DNA of 64,000 bases from positions 4,402,001-4,466,000 of the forward strand of contig NC_049563.1 of assembly GCF_013368755.1 (NCBI RefSeq), given 5' to 3'. Position numbers and translations under genes: made by a program. Below, piece after piece: positions 22,568-34,044 of the stretch. The notes beneath the pieces are model-generated. The model was given only the letters and a program-made list of their open reading frames with translations. It made no database searches and had not been told where the DNA came from. The stretch's first letter is position 1. The number at the start of each line of letters is the position of its first letter. Source of the stretch: Talaromyces rugulosus (lineage: Eukaryota > Ascomycota > Eurotiomycetes > Eurotiales > Trichocomaceae).

Positions 22568-23995
22568 TCAATGCATCTTTCCAACCAGCACGGCAGTCGC
22601 AGACGTACTGATAGGAGCAGACTTGCGATGATGCGCCGACTTGAGCCATACACCGCCATCATCGTGGCCATCATCATCAGTCGGCGACGACGACGACGAC
22701 GAAGAACAAGCCAGACGCTCCTCACCAGTAGTGGTGGTGGTCAGCAACACAGGCGCAGCGATATGCGGAACAACCAGCTCGACACCCTTGGTAGCACCTG
22801 TATACGACGGATTGTGGCGCGGTGGAAGCGGTCGTGTAGTAGCCGACACAGACACAGACGCAGCATCATGTCCAATATAATCAGAAGAGCTGTTGCTGCT
22901 GCTGAGCGACGAGGCCATAGTGCTCGGAGTGTTTGTGAGCGAGGGGGCAAGAGTCGACGACAACAAGCTAACGGCCGAGCTGCGATGGGTTGTTGTTGAG
23001 CGACGTAGACCAAAAGCGGACTCGTCACGGTGGTGGTGGTGGTGATGCTGGTTGTGATGGAACTGCGAGAGAAATGTCCATGCTTCGCTCGATGAGGAGA
23101 GGGAGGTGGATGAGGGTGTGCGGCGACTTCCATAGGAATATTGCTGCTGCTGCTGGTGATGATGTTGTATCACAGGCTTCCATTCGGTCGGGTCAAGATC
23201 CGACTTGGCATCGTGCAGGTATGAGGGTATCCTGGGCAGGAGAGAAGGTGTGGTAGTAGGCGACGAAGACCGGGTGGGAGTTAGAGGAGCGACAATGTCT
23301 CGCGGCGACATGGGCGGAGATGGAGGAGGGGTGGTGGTTGAAGTCATTGTGTACGAGTAGGAGGAAGCCGACAGGGGCTTGCACGAGTCTTTGCGGCGGC
23401 AGCTAATATATCAGTTAGTATAAAGGCTATATAAAAAGATAAAGATAAAGATATACATACCTCTCGCTGCAGTACAGAACCGAGTTGCTGGGCACAGTTA
23501 TCTGCTTTTCACACATGGCACTGGGAAGAAATAACATGTTAGCCAAGGAATGCCACTGGAAAACAAGCAACAGCTGCAGTGGAATGTGACACAGAGATAA
23601 AAAAAAACAAAAAAAGGAACATACCAGTACTGTAGAAAGCTGGTTGCCATTTCAGGCTTATCGTCGTCGGACTGGGCAGACCAATTGGCAGGGCCAGAGC
23701 CAGCGCCCAGCAGCTTGCTGTTCGACGGGTGCGACGACTTGCGACGGTGGTTGGTGTTGTTGTGAGTGTGAGTGTGAGGAAGATGAGCAGAGGCGCTCTT
23801 GCGATGGTGGAGAGTGGGCCGCTGGGGCCTTACAGTGCCTTTCTTAGCATTGGTGGTGGTAAAGGAAGAAGTCGAGGACTGGCGACGATGAGTAGTAGAA
23901 GTAGTAGGAGTTGTAGTAGTAGTGGTGGTGACAGGAGGCGGTGAGGTATTATTATTATACTCATGCCTACTATGAGGGTTTTGTCGGCGATGCAT
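22568..23995 (-). CDS. Ecl1-family life-span regulatory factor
   Basis: Three exons, 23625-23995, 23461-23520 and 22568-23402, with introns of 104 and 58 nt, giving 421 aa. The true start is the ATG at 23995; the frame upstream opens only with GTG. The conserved core is cut into three exons. It contains Cys124 and Cys127 (CAMCEKQ), Cys141 and Cys145 (LYCSESC) and Cys151 (RRKDSC), followed by SASSYSYTMTSTT. This matches the fungal Ecl1/life-span regulatory factor family, whose fission yeast members extend chronological life span under starvation. The Cys set suggests metal binding. The rest is low-complexity Thr, Ser and His (His runs from CAC/CAT repeats). It is much longer than the fission yeast Ecl proteins. 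It likely acts in the stationary-phase or nutrient response. Confidence 0.8.
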
Positions 23996-25573
23996 GGCGC
24001 CCTTGATAAGACCCACCCTGTTGGCCCCAGATCGATAGATAGGATGATTATCAGGCGATCAGCAGGAAACTGTCTGCTGGCCAGACGAGCAAAGGGTAAA
24101 GGATTCCCGGGTTGGACAACAGACAAGTCAACGACTCAACGGACGAGGTGGCGATGCTCTGCCGGGTGTAACAAGCGGTATGCAGGTACTTTAGACAGCA
24201 CTTGATCGATATACTTTGTTTCTGGGGCGTCCGACACAGTGACTCACACTGGCTTATCGCGATAACCTGAAAGCAAAAGCAAACAGCTAGAGATAACAGA
24301 TAACAGGTGGCGGTGAAGAATGAAGGATGGGCTGCTGGCATGCCAGGAGGGATTTATTGTCTTATAAGAGATCAGAAAGGCACAGAATGGCGAAATAGTA
24401 GAAATAAAAATAAAAGAGGATTCGCAATCTCGTTGACGAATTGAATAATGATGATGAGCACGTCAGCAAGTCGAGAACGCTCGGGTGATCCACTGACGAA
24501 ACCAGCTCAAGGACATGACGTTTCTGGAAATACTTGTTTATTTTTTGTCTCTGATTTGATTTTCAAATAATAAAATAGGAATAAATCGCGCAGGGTTTTT
24601 ATACAAAACCCAAACAGCACCATCTGCACGCGACACACAGCACGGCCGGATTGGCTCGACTTATCAAGCCACCACTGTACTTGACGCCTAATTGCTCGGG
24701 CACATGAGCTCTACAAGGCCTGGTGCGATCTGGGCCTGTGCAGATCGTCCGAGGGGTTTGTATTTTCCGCGCTATGCAGGTGGACAAAAGAATGGAATGG
24801 ATGAAACAGGCCGTAAATGATAAAACAGAACAACATGATAAAACAGAACGGTATAGCTAAATATACATCCATGCATCCATACCTGAACATCTGAATAATA
24901 TCACAGTGATACTAATATGATAATAGTAGGATAATAATGATATGAAATAATATAATATGTGCGATTACCATTACCGCATTGGGACAGCCCGCACACGGTC
25001 TAGATGCGGCGATCAATCAGTGACAATCTCTGCTGCCTGTCTATTATATAATATTATCTAACATTATCACATTTAATGTTAATACATGTCTTGGATGCCC
25101 CCAGGGTGGCCAATTCTACACGTACTCGTTGACTCTTCGAGACCGTGGCTGATCCACATACCCCAGCCAATCACCAAAGTAAGTTTCGTTTATTTTTATC
25201 ACAAAAAAACACAGCCCTAGTCTCTACCAAATTGCTCATTTACGGATTCACATACCCGATTCAGCACGTGGTGAGACCTCACCTCTGTCCCACGAGCAGA
25301 CTTTCTTTCTAGCCGACAACAGTAACGCTACTCATTACCACTTGAGTCCATGTACAAAATACGAAAAGAGAACAGAATATAAAATGGCTCAATTGTGCGG
25401 GGAATGGAGATCTGATGCAACGTTGAATATGGATTGTTGTACAGATATCCCATAGGTATCAACAAGGTCTTAGATACTTGTTCTAGATACTTGTTGTGGA
25501 TTCCAAGGTACTTGGCCACTGTCTAATTCGTAGATTTTCACTGCCACCAAGGTCGGCACCTTGTAGACTGCAA

Positions 25574-25595
25574 ATTATTATTATTATTATTATTA
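25574..25595. repeat. (ATT)n microsatellite
   Basis: Seven uninterrupted ATT units in AT-rich intergenic DNA, directly after the 3' end of the frame at 25603-25872 (read on minus). Confidence 0.85.
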
Positions 25596-26702
25596 TATGA
25601 GGCTATAGCATCAACGTTCCAACGAGCCCAGTTACACGACTCATCTTCTGACGGTTGACTACGCGTACAAAGTCAACTGTAAACCCGCTTTTTTCATCTC
25701 GGCCGGCTTTGTTGGTTATTATCATATGAATTTGAAGCACTTCAGGTGGATATGCAAAATCCCGAGACTTGCCTTTTGCATGTACTAGAATGCATGGTTG
25801 CAAGTTCCCTTTAATATTGTTATGAATCCTTGATGTTATACAATTTGTCCATCTTTCTGGAATAACCGGCACCCTGCATCCGACTATAGATTATACACAA
25901 TATAAAAGCTTAGCAATAGGTGAAACAATAATTCATTACTGTGAGTGGTTTTACATATTCGCATGTCACAACTCGGCTACGCGCAGCAGTCAATATTATC
26001 CCTGGCCGGGAGCTACTGACCATGGAACTTTCAATGTTAGGAGCTCTGACGTGGGACAAGCGTTTTTATGAGTAACCATGGAGGAACAGTGATGGGCCGA
26101 TGAGCTATTTTGACCTGATTATAAAGCAAATCATATCGTCAAATGACATATTTCTTGGTTTTGAATTGTTTGACGTCGTTGTTGTATCCCGAATAGGCAA
26201 GTACATATGTTTACTATGATCTATCATCTTGGCCAATTATTTATGTACATGCAAAGCACGTTGACTCTGCACATGGATCCTTGAACGTCGTACAAGCAGA
26301 CTTTTTTCTTTCTTTTCGATCTTGAGCAGCTCGGATTCGTCGGCGTCATGCATTTCACGTTGGTTGCACCGCGGCCACTTTTTTGCGCGTCATTTCATTC
26401 CAGGTAGTCATTCTGACGTGGCTTTTTTTCTCTGTACAACTCACAAATAAAATATTGGAATAAGTAGAACTCAAAGGAAGAATAATTGATAAACCCTAAT
26501 GTCAAGTCTGAATTGAGGAGACTAGAAACTAGAGTTGAAACCACAATAGTAATTATTGACCATGCATCTGGATGACATAAAACTACGATTAAAAATAATT
26601 TGATATTATTGACTTGTAGTATTCTGCAGCAGACCGTAATTACTCTTGAATTGAGGGGTCATCTGATAGGACACATGTACATATAAGGTCATTTTCGTTT
26701 CC

Positions 26703-26730
26703 AAAAAAAAAAAAAAAAAAAAAAAAAAAA
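26703..26730. repeat. Run of 28 A
   Basis: Uninterrupted A28 flanked by CC on both sides, about 250 bp before the P450 start. It could be a nucleosome-excluding promoter tract or the tail of an old retroposed sequence; I see no target-site duplication. Confidence 0.85.
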
Positions 26731-26830
26731 CCAACATGCAGAACAAAGGATCAAGCCCCCAGGCTGCTGTGCTGATAAGGCCGGGAAAGTCCGAAAAATA
26801 ACAAGGACCTATTATTTTAATAATGAGTAC

Positions 26831-26837
26831 TATAAAT
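26831..26837 (+). promoter_or_regulatory. Possible TATA box of the P450
   Basis: TATAAAT lies 145 bp before the P450 start codon at 26982. Confidence 0.35.
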
Positions 26838-26981
26838 TTCGTCGACAATTTGTAGTTGCTGGAATACACAAAGACATTTGTTCAACATTCAGACTCTGCC
26901 TTAAAAAAAATAGACATCGCCTTTTATTCAGCCTTTCAACTACAGATCTTGATAAAAACAACAATATCGTCGAATTTTATC

Positions 26982-28446
26982 ATGGCGAGTATCGAGTCTA
27001 TTCAGGGAGCCGTCTGCATTATTTGCGGCGTTGCACTAATTCTTCTTGAGATCGGCTATCTGATTACTGTGAATTGACTCGTCGCCTTTTTTCTTCTTCT
27101 TAAAGAGCAACGACTAATAATAAAAATAGGGTACTGAGAAAGGTGGTAAATTGTGGAATGACTTTGTAAGTTAACAGCTCTTTTCCACTGGGTTGTCTCT
27201 TCTTGACTGACACTTAAAAAGTCGGATGGAAGGTATTACAAGCCATGGGGCAATACATGGGGCTCTCTTGCTCGACCAGTCGTTATCAACCCTTCGAGGC
27301 GAGAAATGACAGAGCTCAGCGAGGCTAAAGCTCTTTCCCAACGTGCTGCCTACTCAGATGTACGTTTTTTTCCTCCTTTTCTTTCCCCACAACTAATTCG
27401 ATTCTTATAGATGTTTGGGTTCCAACACACTATGAATGGCATCAGCCACACCGAACAAGAGACCAGTCTCCTCCGAACTCGTCTGTATAGTCGTCTCCTG
27501 CAGGTCCGAGGTCCCACGAACCTGAAAGTCATCTACCCAACCCTGCAGAAACAGCTCGAGACTGTACTTCTCCAGCAGCTTGAAAAGGGAAAGTTGAATG
27601 CTGATGGTATATCAAGAACCAAAAAAAAAAAAAGAAAGAAAGAAAGGAAGAAAGAGTATATGTTAACTTCTCCAGGTTCACTGTCCATCCGTCTCGCGCC
27701 CACCATTCGAACCATGTCTTCTCGACTCATGGCTCAGCTATTCTTTGGAGAAAATGCTGGTTAGTACACCAACCTTTAGAGAGAGAGAGAGAGAACCAAG
27801 CTGACATATTGAAGCCACCGATGAGACCTTTGCAGAATCTCTATTGGCATATTCCGCGGATATGGTGCGGTGCATGGCCGTCTTCCAATTTTTCCCTCGG
27901 TACCTGACAAAGTGAGCCTTATTTTTCTTTTTGCCTTAATTGGATACACCACTAACGAAAAACAGACATGTGCACAAACTGATTACCAGGAATGGCCGTG
28001 CAATGCATTTTTTGCAGAATCGATTCAAGAAAATGATGGCAGGAAACGACGGAGAGATGCATGTAAAGTCTCCATCCTCACTTTTTTTTTTTCATTTGAT
28101 CAATTGATATATACATGTAACATTTATCCTGACCTACCAAATAGAACACCATCCTTCGCGACATGGTCGAACTCACCCGCGAGCAAAATAGCCAATACTG
28201 GACCGTAGGCGTCATCTCGCAATCCCTGCTGGGCATCTGGTTCGCCGCCTCGCACCAACCATGGATGAATCTCGATTTCGTGCTACTCGAACTCGCCCAG
28301 CGGCCAGAGTGGCAGGCTCAGCTGCGTGAGGAAATTGGCGACCATTCACGATTGGATTATCAGGCTCTGGTCCAGTTGCCGTATTTGGATAGCTTTATCA
28401 AGGAAACCGTTCGAATGAATCCGTTGGATAACTGTATGCCTTTATC

Positions 28447-28493
<47 letters not shown>

Positions 28494-28993
28494 CTTCTTC
28501 TCAGCTAACTCGATGTATAGATGCAATCCGCCGCAAAGCTCTCCAAAACTACCATTTCGCCAACGGCGGCTGGCTGATCCGAACCGGAGTCGTGGCATGT
28601 GTCTCAGCCATTGATATCCTGCGAAACAAAGATGTATACCCAAACCCAGACGAATGGGACGGCAATCGCTTCGTAACCACGACTTCTCCTGTACAAGGAT
28701 CGAAATTCTCGGATGTTTCCGAGCATTTTCCGACATGGGGGTTTGGCGCGTTGGCTTGGTGAGTTCCTCCCTTTCTTTTTATTCACTAAAAGAGCATTTC
28801 TAATTTGTGGGAAAAAAAAAAAAAAAACAGCCCTGGTCGGTTCCATGCTGCGCTCGTTATGAAAATCATCCTTGCGCATATCGTGTCTCATTATGAACTG
28901 ACGCTCGAATCCAAGGGACGTACAAAGTTCATGTGGGAGAGTTTTACTTTGCCATATGATTCGACCCGGGTGTCGTTGAAGAAGATCGATTGA
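26982..28993 (+). CDS. Cytochrome P450 monooxygenase, ten exons
   Basis: Exons 26982-27068, 27130-27165, 27222-27359, 27411-27606, 27676-27759, 27836-27911, 27966-28062, 28145-28433, 28521-28758 and 28831-28993 give an uninterrupted 467 aa. Residues about 8-28 are a membrane anchor (CIICGVALILLEIGYLI). Exon 2 codes only 12 residues (GTEKGGKLWNDF). The K-helix Glu325-x-x-Arg328 (KETVR) is present. The haem loop is WGFGALACPGR with Cys414 as thiolate ligand, split by intron 9. The helix I region (GIWFAASHQPW) is of the fungal type that lacks a classic AGxxT. All core motifs are intact, so it should be an ER-bound oxygenase. The substrate is unknown, and no synthase or reductase sits beside it. 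It converges on the YL1 gene with a gap of 181 bp. Confidence 0.85.
27778..27795. repeat. (GA)n repeat in P450 intron 5
   Basis: Nine GA units shortly after the GTTAGT donor of intron 5. Confidence 0.8.
28452..28488. repeat. (CT)n microsatellite in P450 intron 8
   Basis: About 18 CT units inside intron 8 (28434-28520), making a very long pyrimidine tract before the TATAG acceptor. Confidence 0.9.
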
Positions 28994-29174
28994 GAGGGGT
29001 TAGTTTGTATAGAATAATGAATCATGAAACGTTTTGTTGTAATCTCGGTTATCACATTTCTTGTCTTATCATTTTGAATATAAATTATTCTAGTATACAA
29101 ATCAAATCCAATAGTTGTACATCCATGTTGGGTATCAAACCACCAAACGCCATCAATACGTGGAAAAAATAAAA

Positions 29175-31537
29175 TCAAGCCGCGTCTACATTCACAGACT
29201 CACTAGCAGCTGTCGCCGGTTTTTCTTTGCTAGCAGGAGTCGTCTCGGTTTGGTCCTTCTTCTCAGGCTTGACGCCCGTCAGGAACTGTTCTGGGACCCC
29301 CTTTGCCGCTACAGTCGGAGGGCCTATATAACAACCGAGCATGCCACTCCAAATGTACTTTTGCTCAGTCAAGTTGCGTATTTCGGTATAAGCCAGGGCG
29401 CTTGCGAACGGGAGTTCAGTCTCGGGATCACGATATCGCGATGGTTGCGACGTGATGGGGCAAAGGTGAGAGGAGATTTCTGTAGCTGGTTAGTCGAGGA
29501 TACTAGAAGACAAATAGAAACAAAAAAAAACTCACTGGCTAACCGCGGAGGCTTTTTCGAATTGAAATAAATACTGTACTGGCGGCTTTGGGTAGTTGCG
29601 TTGTCAAAATTTTCCAAAATCATGAGATTTCGGCCCGTATGTTCAACCACCTGAGGCTCCAGTGGTGCGCTAGGTTCACTTTCTAAAGGTAGATCCGTGG
29701 CGATCACTAGATGATCGATATCCATTTCAGATCCCTCGGCTGCAGTATTTGGCGGAGGGACAGTTGTTGTCGGCGCTTCAGATGTAGTCAAAGTAGCAGT
29801 CTCCATTGCAGGCCCTGCAGGTCCAGCAGACCCAGCGGGTTCAACAGGCTTAGAAGGCTCCGCGAGACTCGTTTCAGAAGTAATTTTTGACTCTTCTGGC
29901 GCGTTATTCTCTGCTGCGGGTGTGCCTGAAACGGGAATTGGCGTGTCTTGAGATTGTTGGTTGTCTTTGCTCTTGTCAAGTGCTATATCGGCAGCCTTTG
30001 ACTCTGGCGGAGAGACATCTTCCATTTCTTGGTCTTGCTTTTCCTCGTTGGTCTGGACATCGGCAGGTGTTTCTTCTGGACGCGGAGAGACATCCTCAGG
30101 AGCGGCAGCTTGTTCTGAAGATTTTTCTTCCGGTTTCTCTCGCGGTTCTTCCTGAGCCTGAGAGTCTTCAGTTCCTAGGGCCGTTTCCTCTGGTTTCGGG
30201 GATGTTTTCTTAGAGATGTTGATTTGTTTCTCTCTCTCTTGATCATTCGACCCAAGCTGACCATTTTCGTCGCCTGTAGGCTTTGATACGTTTGATTCCT
30301 CGTCTGGCTTCGAAGCAGTAACACCAGAGCCATCAGTTTTCTCTGGTGGTTTTATCTCCGCCGGTGATGCTGGTATAGATGCATATTGATGAATACCACC
30401 AAGAAATCCATTCATTCCAGTAGCTTTTTCATTCTCCTTTGTTTGGGCTGTAGAAACTTCACTAGACGTTTGCTGGTTTTCGACCCCGGTGGCTTGAGGC
30501 TGGTTTGATGTCGAACTAGGACCTTGTCCCTCAGTGGGTGGTTGTGAAGGGGTCCCCTCTGGCTGATTATCCGACTTCGTTGGATCTTGGGATGCCCTGT
30601 CCTTCGAGTCCTTTATCTTCTTTTTCCGCTCTACCTCTTCCTTGTCCGGTTTTGGCTTCACTTCAACGTTGCCCACGCGCACCAGTTTCCCATTTACCCA
30701 CTTGGCGACTCCGCTCCACCACGACATAACAGGTCCCTCCAGGCGACGGTTCTGCAGAGCTTCTAGCCTGGCTTTGCGTTCCTCGGCCTTTCTCTTTTCC
30801 ATTTCCTCCCATCGATTGAGAGTTTTGCTGTTCATTCGTTCAATCTTTTCGGCTTGAGCCAACCGCTCCGCTTGCGTCCTGACTTTGGGCTTGGTCCGTT
30901 CTTTCTTCTTGGCAGCCTGCTCCATGGTTGCGATGAGCTTGATGCGTCTTTGCTCACTGTCTTTTAGTCTCGCGTGCGTCATTTCCTTATTTTGCATGGT
31001 CTGTCGACGCGATGATGATCGCACGGGACCTTCTTCGGGCGTAGGAAGCCATGAGATTCGCTCTGATTTCTTTTTGGGCCGGGCGGCAGCGGCGGCAGCA
31101 GCAGCAGCACTGGGCACGCTGGCAGCGACGGTGGGATCGATCTTGACCTTTTTCCGTAGAGCAGTGAGTCTTAGAGATTCCTGGGCCTTGCGTTTCTTCC
31201 GATCGGCTTTGGCTTGCTTCTCCAGCTCCTTTTCGCCTTCGAAATCATTATCTGCATTCGGTCCTTGGTCGTCTTCATCCTCGGATGATGACATTTCTTC
31301 TAGCTGTTCTGCTTCGGGAGCTTCGTCTTCATCGAACTCGTCATCGTGCTCGTCTTCGGCAAACAGGAGGGTAAGATCATCGTCGGCGGCGGCGTCCAGT
31401 AGCGAGGACATGTTTCTGCCGGCGGTACTTCGTTTTTCACGCCCGGAAACCAGGGATTCGACAATCATCGTTTCGAAGGCCTCAGCATCAGAGGTGTCGT
31501 CGCCCGTAAGGGCATGGTCTGAGTCGGTGGCGGCCAT
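29175..31537 (-). CDS. swc2: YL1/Vps72 (Swc2) subunit of the SWR1 complex
   Basis: Two exons, 29536-31537 and 29175-29479, intron 56 nt, 768 aa from the ATG at 31537. An in-frame ATG at 31618 would add 27 residues, but the N-terminus MAATDSDHALTGDD from 31537 reads naturally and has the better context. The YL1 N-terminal part has ESLVSGREKRSTAGRNMSSLL followed by a long acidic stretch (H2A.Z-H2B binding). Basic helices and a Pro/Glu/Thr-rich disordered region follow. Exon 2 restores the YL1_C domain (CPITSQPSRYRDPETELPF, then ALAYTEIR, then MLGCYIGPP). In exon 1 this frame is lost, so the intron is required. The protein recognises H2A.Z for exchange into nucleosomes. Confidence 0.88.
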
Positions 31538-34044
31538 GTTCACGACGCGGTCAGCGCAAAGCTGTCTTTTGTTTCTCGGGGCGTTGGATCCCAGGCACTT
31601 TGTGTGCTGGACAGTCACTTGACCATCAATATGAGACGATTCTGTGGGCGACAGCTGGTATCGCGTGCACAGTGATATTCTAGGTCGGACTTGCTAAGGA
31701 GGTTGGAGATCTTGAGCTGGTCTCGAGCATCGCAGGAGTTGGACGCGGCAGGAGGCGGCGGTGTGGCTGAACCAGTTGTGGCTGGTGCACCCGTGTGGCT
31801 AGTGCTTCGAAATTCTTCTGGACGTCCTCACGTGACGGACGGTACGTACTAGGGTGCGTACTAGGCCGTATTACGTGCGTACGACTACGACTTAGCTCTG
31901 CCACATGGCCGATCGTTGCGGGGGTGCTAAGAATAAGCCTTGACATGATTTTCAGGAGTCAAAAAGCGTAGCTCGAGGACTCTGTTTCTTGGTCTCGCGA
32001 TGATTCGCCTACTGTTTTGCCGCCCCGGATTACTTGGGCTGTTCCTGAGACGCTCGTCCTTCTTCGAATTAACAATGCGACGCAATGACCCCGGATGCAT
32101 GACAGCTGCCGAACAGGCGACAGTGGGGCAATCCTCCGTGTATTATTGGGCTTTAGCCTCGTCCCTCATTCTTCACTGTTACAGATCGTGAGACACGCTC
32201 TTGTGCCTTGGCAGAATGCACGTCTGGGGTTGGCCCGGCAAAATGCCGCCGTTGTCCCCTGCCCCCCCTGGCGTTGGCATACAATTTGGCTTCTTTTTTC
32301 TTCGGGCGTTTTGCCTGCCCTTGCAGCAAAATGACGAAGGTTGTGATTGCAACTTGCTTTGGATGTGTTCCCCTTGCTTGAAAGCGGCCCCGTCGTTTCT
32401 GTCGTATGATGTATGCCAATTAGTACCGAGTAATTGTAACACGAAGGCAGGATAGCCGCTAGGTCTGAAACAGTGACGCAGTGTCGAATCCACTCACTGC
32501 ATCGAGTCCATCGATCGAGATGCCTAGTTAGCTTTCCGTTCGGCGTAGGAAGCGAGGCTGGCGTTTCTTCCGGGATGATCAGCGTTCTAGTGAGACAGCG
32601 ATTCTCTGCATCATGCGCCGCGCAGATAATGAACTGCAGTTTCGATGGCGCATCTCTGTTCGAGTATGGACTAGGAATCCATTGTAACGGTGCTATGCAT
32701 TCCATCCACACCCTCCCAAGGCGATTATTACCATTCGGTTGCGATTGCCGTATTACTAACGTGACAAGCGCTCACACGACACTCTCCCCGTCTTGCCAAG
32801 GAAGCGATCACTCATCACGCACCTCCTTCTAGCCTGTTTCTTGTGGTTCTCGCTCCCAGCAGTAGAAAATCCGAAAGTGTCAAACGCCGGAATTAGCGAC
32901 CTCTCAACGGCGGGCAACTGGGGTAACCGTAGCGGAAGGCGGCGGTATCAACGGGAACGGCGCGATCACAGGAACAGGCTGTGTGGCTTGCGCTCTGCAT
33001 CTGCTGTACGGAGAGGAGAAATAGAATCAGAAAGCAAGAAAAGAAATAAAACAAAAAACCGGCGCCATCAACAAGCAGGCGCGTCGATGGCAAAGGAGCT
33101 ACTGGTGGTTGCTGACGTTACGTAGCTGGCTGGCTGTCTCCGCCTGGCTCCTTCCTCCTGCCACCACCGCGCGCCGCCGGAGCCTTTTACGGCCTACTGC
33201 TGCTGCGACTGCCCTAATTAATTACCTCGCTCTCTCGCTCTCTCCTCCTCATCCCTATCCTGAACCCTCTCTCACCACCCTCCCTCTTCGCCCTCTTTTT
33301 CACCCCCCCCGCTAGCCTTCAAGGTTTTGATATTATCGTCTATTAATACCTTCGCGTTAATTCTATTCGTCCCTTTGTTTCTCTCCCCCCCCTCAGACCT
33401 CCACCTGGTCTCTTGTGTTGAAATCCGATTTTATCCTGCCGATTTCTCCGTCAGATCCTTGCACACTCAGCGCACCATATCGCTCCTTCGTGGCTCTCTT
33501 TTTGTGGCCTTGTCTGTCTCGACGACGATTGATCCGCCCTCTTCGCAAATTCATTTTCATACATCTTTAATGTGGGTAATCTAGTGTGGGAATGCTTGTC
33601 TAACTAAGCCTTCGCATCATCTGTCAGTACCTGTTGCCATCCCCCTCACCGAATCTAGCTATTGCTTTGACACCCCGTCGCACGCACGCCTCTCAATTGC
33701 GATTCTTCTTCTAATTGCCGCTGGTTCTTAGATAATTTGTCGCTTCCGTCGCAATCCAGTGCTGCCTTCTTCCATCCTGGAATTATTCGCTGCGTCATCG
33801 ATCAGCTCGTCCGTGTGCTCGGTTTCGACGACGCGTCCCGATTTCCAATACTACATCAGACGTCTGGATTATTGGAGGAGAGCTTTATGGGTTTCGTCGC
33901 AACTCCCATTTTGACCTAACAGAACTGCCTCCATCGTTTGCGAGTTGCAGCAGATCGGGCTGAAATTTTTATTTTTTTTACTATTTCAACCTTGGGGTTG
34001 CTTCACTGGCCCCCCTTTAATCCTGTTCGAGACTATAATCTATA
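31538..34044. other. Divergent intergenic region, swc2 to Puf gene
   Basis: About 2.5 kb with no supportable gene. Near swc2 there is a patch of CGTAC-containing repeats (31841-31884). The right 850 bp is a CT-rich leader of the Puf gene with several short upstream reading frames. Confidence 0.5.
33220..33420 (+). promoter_or_regulatory. CT-rich core promoter/leader of the Puf gene
   Basis: Long C+T runs on the coding strand (CTCTCTCGCTCTCTCCTCC and similar, CCCCCCC at 33304-33310) are typical of filamentous-fungal transcription start regions. This implies a 5' leader of 600 nt or more, often linked to translational control. Confidence 0.4.

Larger units (their letters stand above)
23996..26981. 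other. Divergent AT-rich intergenic region of 3 kb
   Basis: It separates the Ecl1-like gene and the P450. I see no certain gene. A minus-strand frame at 25603-25872 looks protein-like but has no ATG at its 5' end. The stretch holds an (ATT)n microsatellite, a 28-A run and three CRE-like sites that face the P450. Confidence 0.5.

Noticed and set aside
27350..28210. Apparent pseudogene from stops inside the P450
   Set aside because: All stops fall in introns with proper splice signals; the joined reading frame is intact.
26982..31537. Secondary-metabolite cluster around the P450
   Set aside because: No polyketide, peptide or terpene synthase, and no tailoring partner; the neighbours are a life-span factor and a chromatin subunit.
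30885..31622. 245-codon open frame on plus rich in Ser and Ala
   Set aside because: It is the complement of the acidic and Lys/Ala-rich part of swc2.
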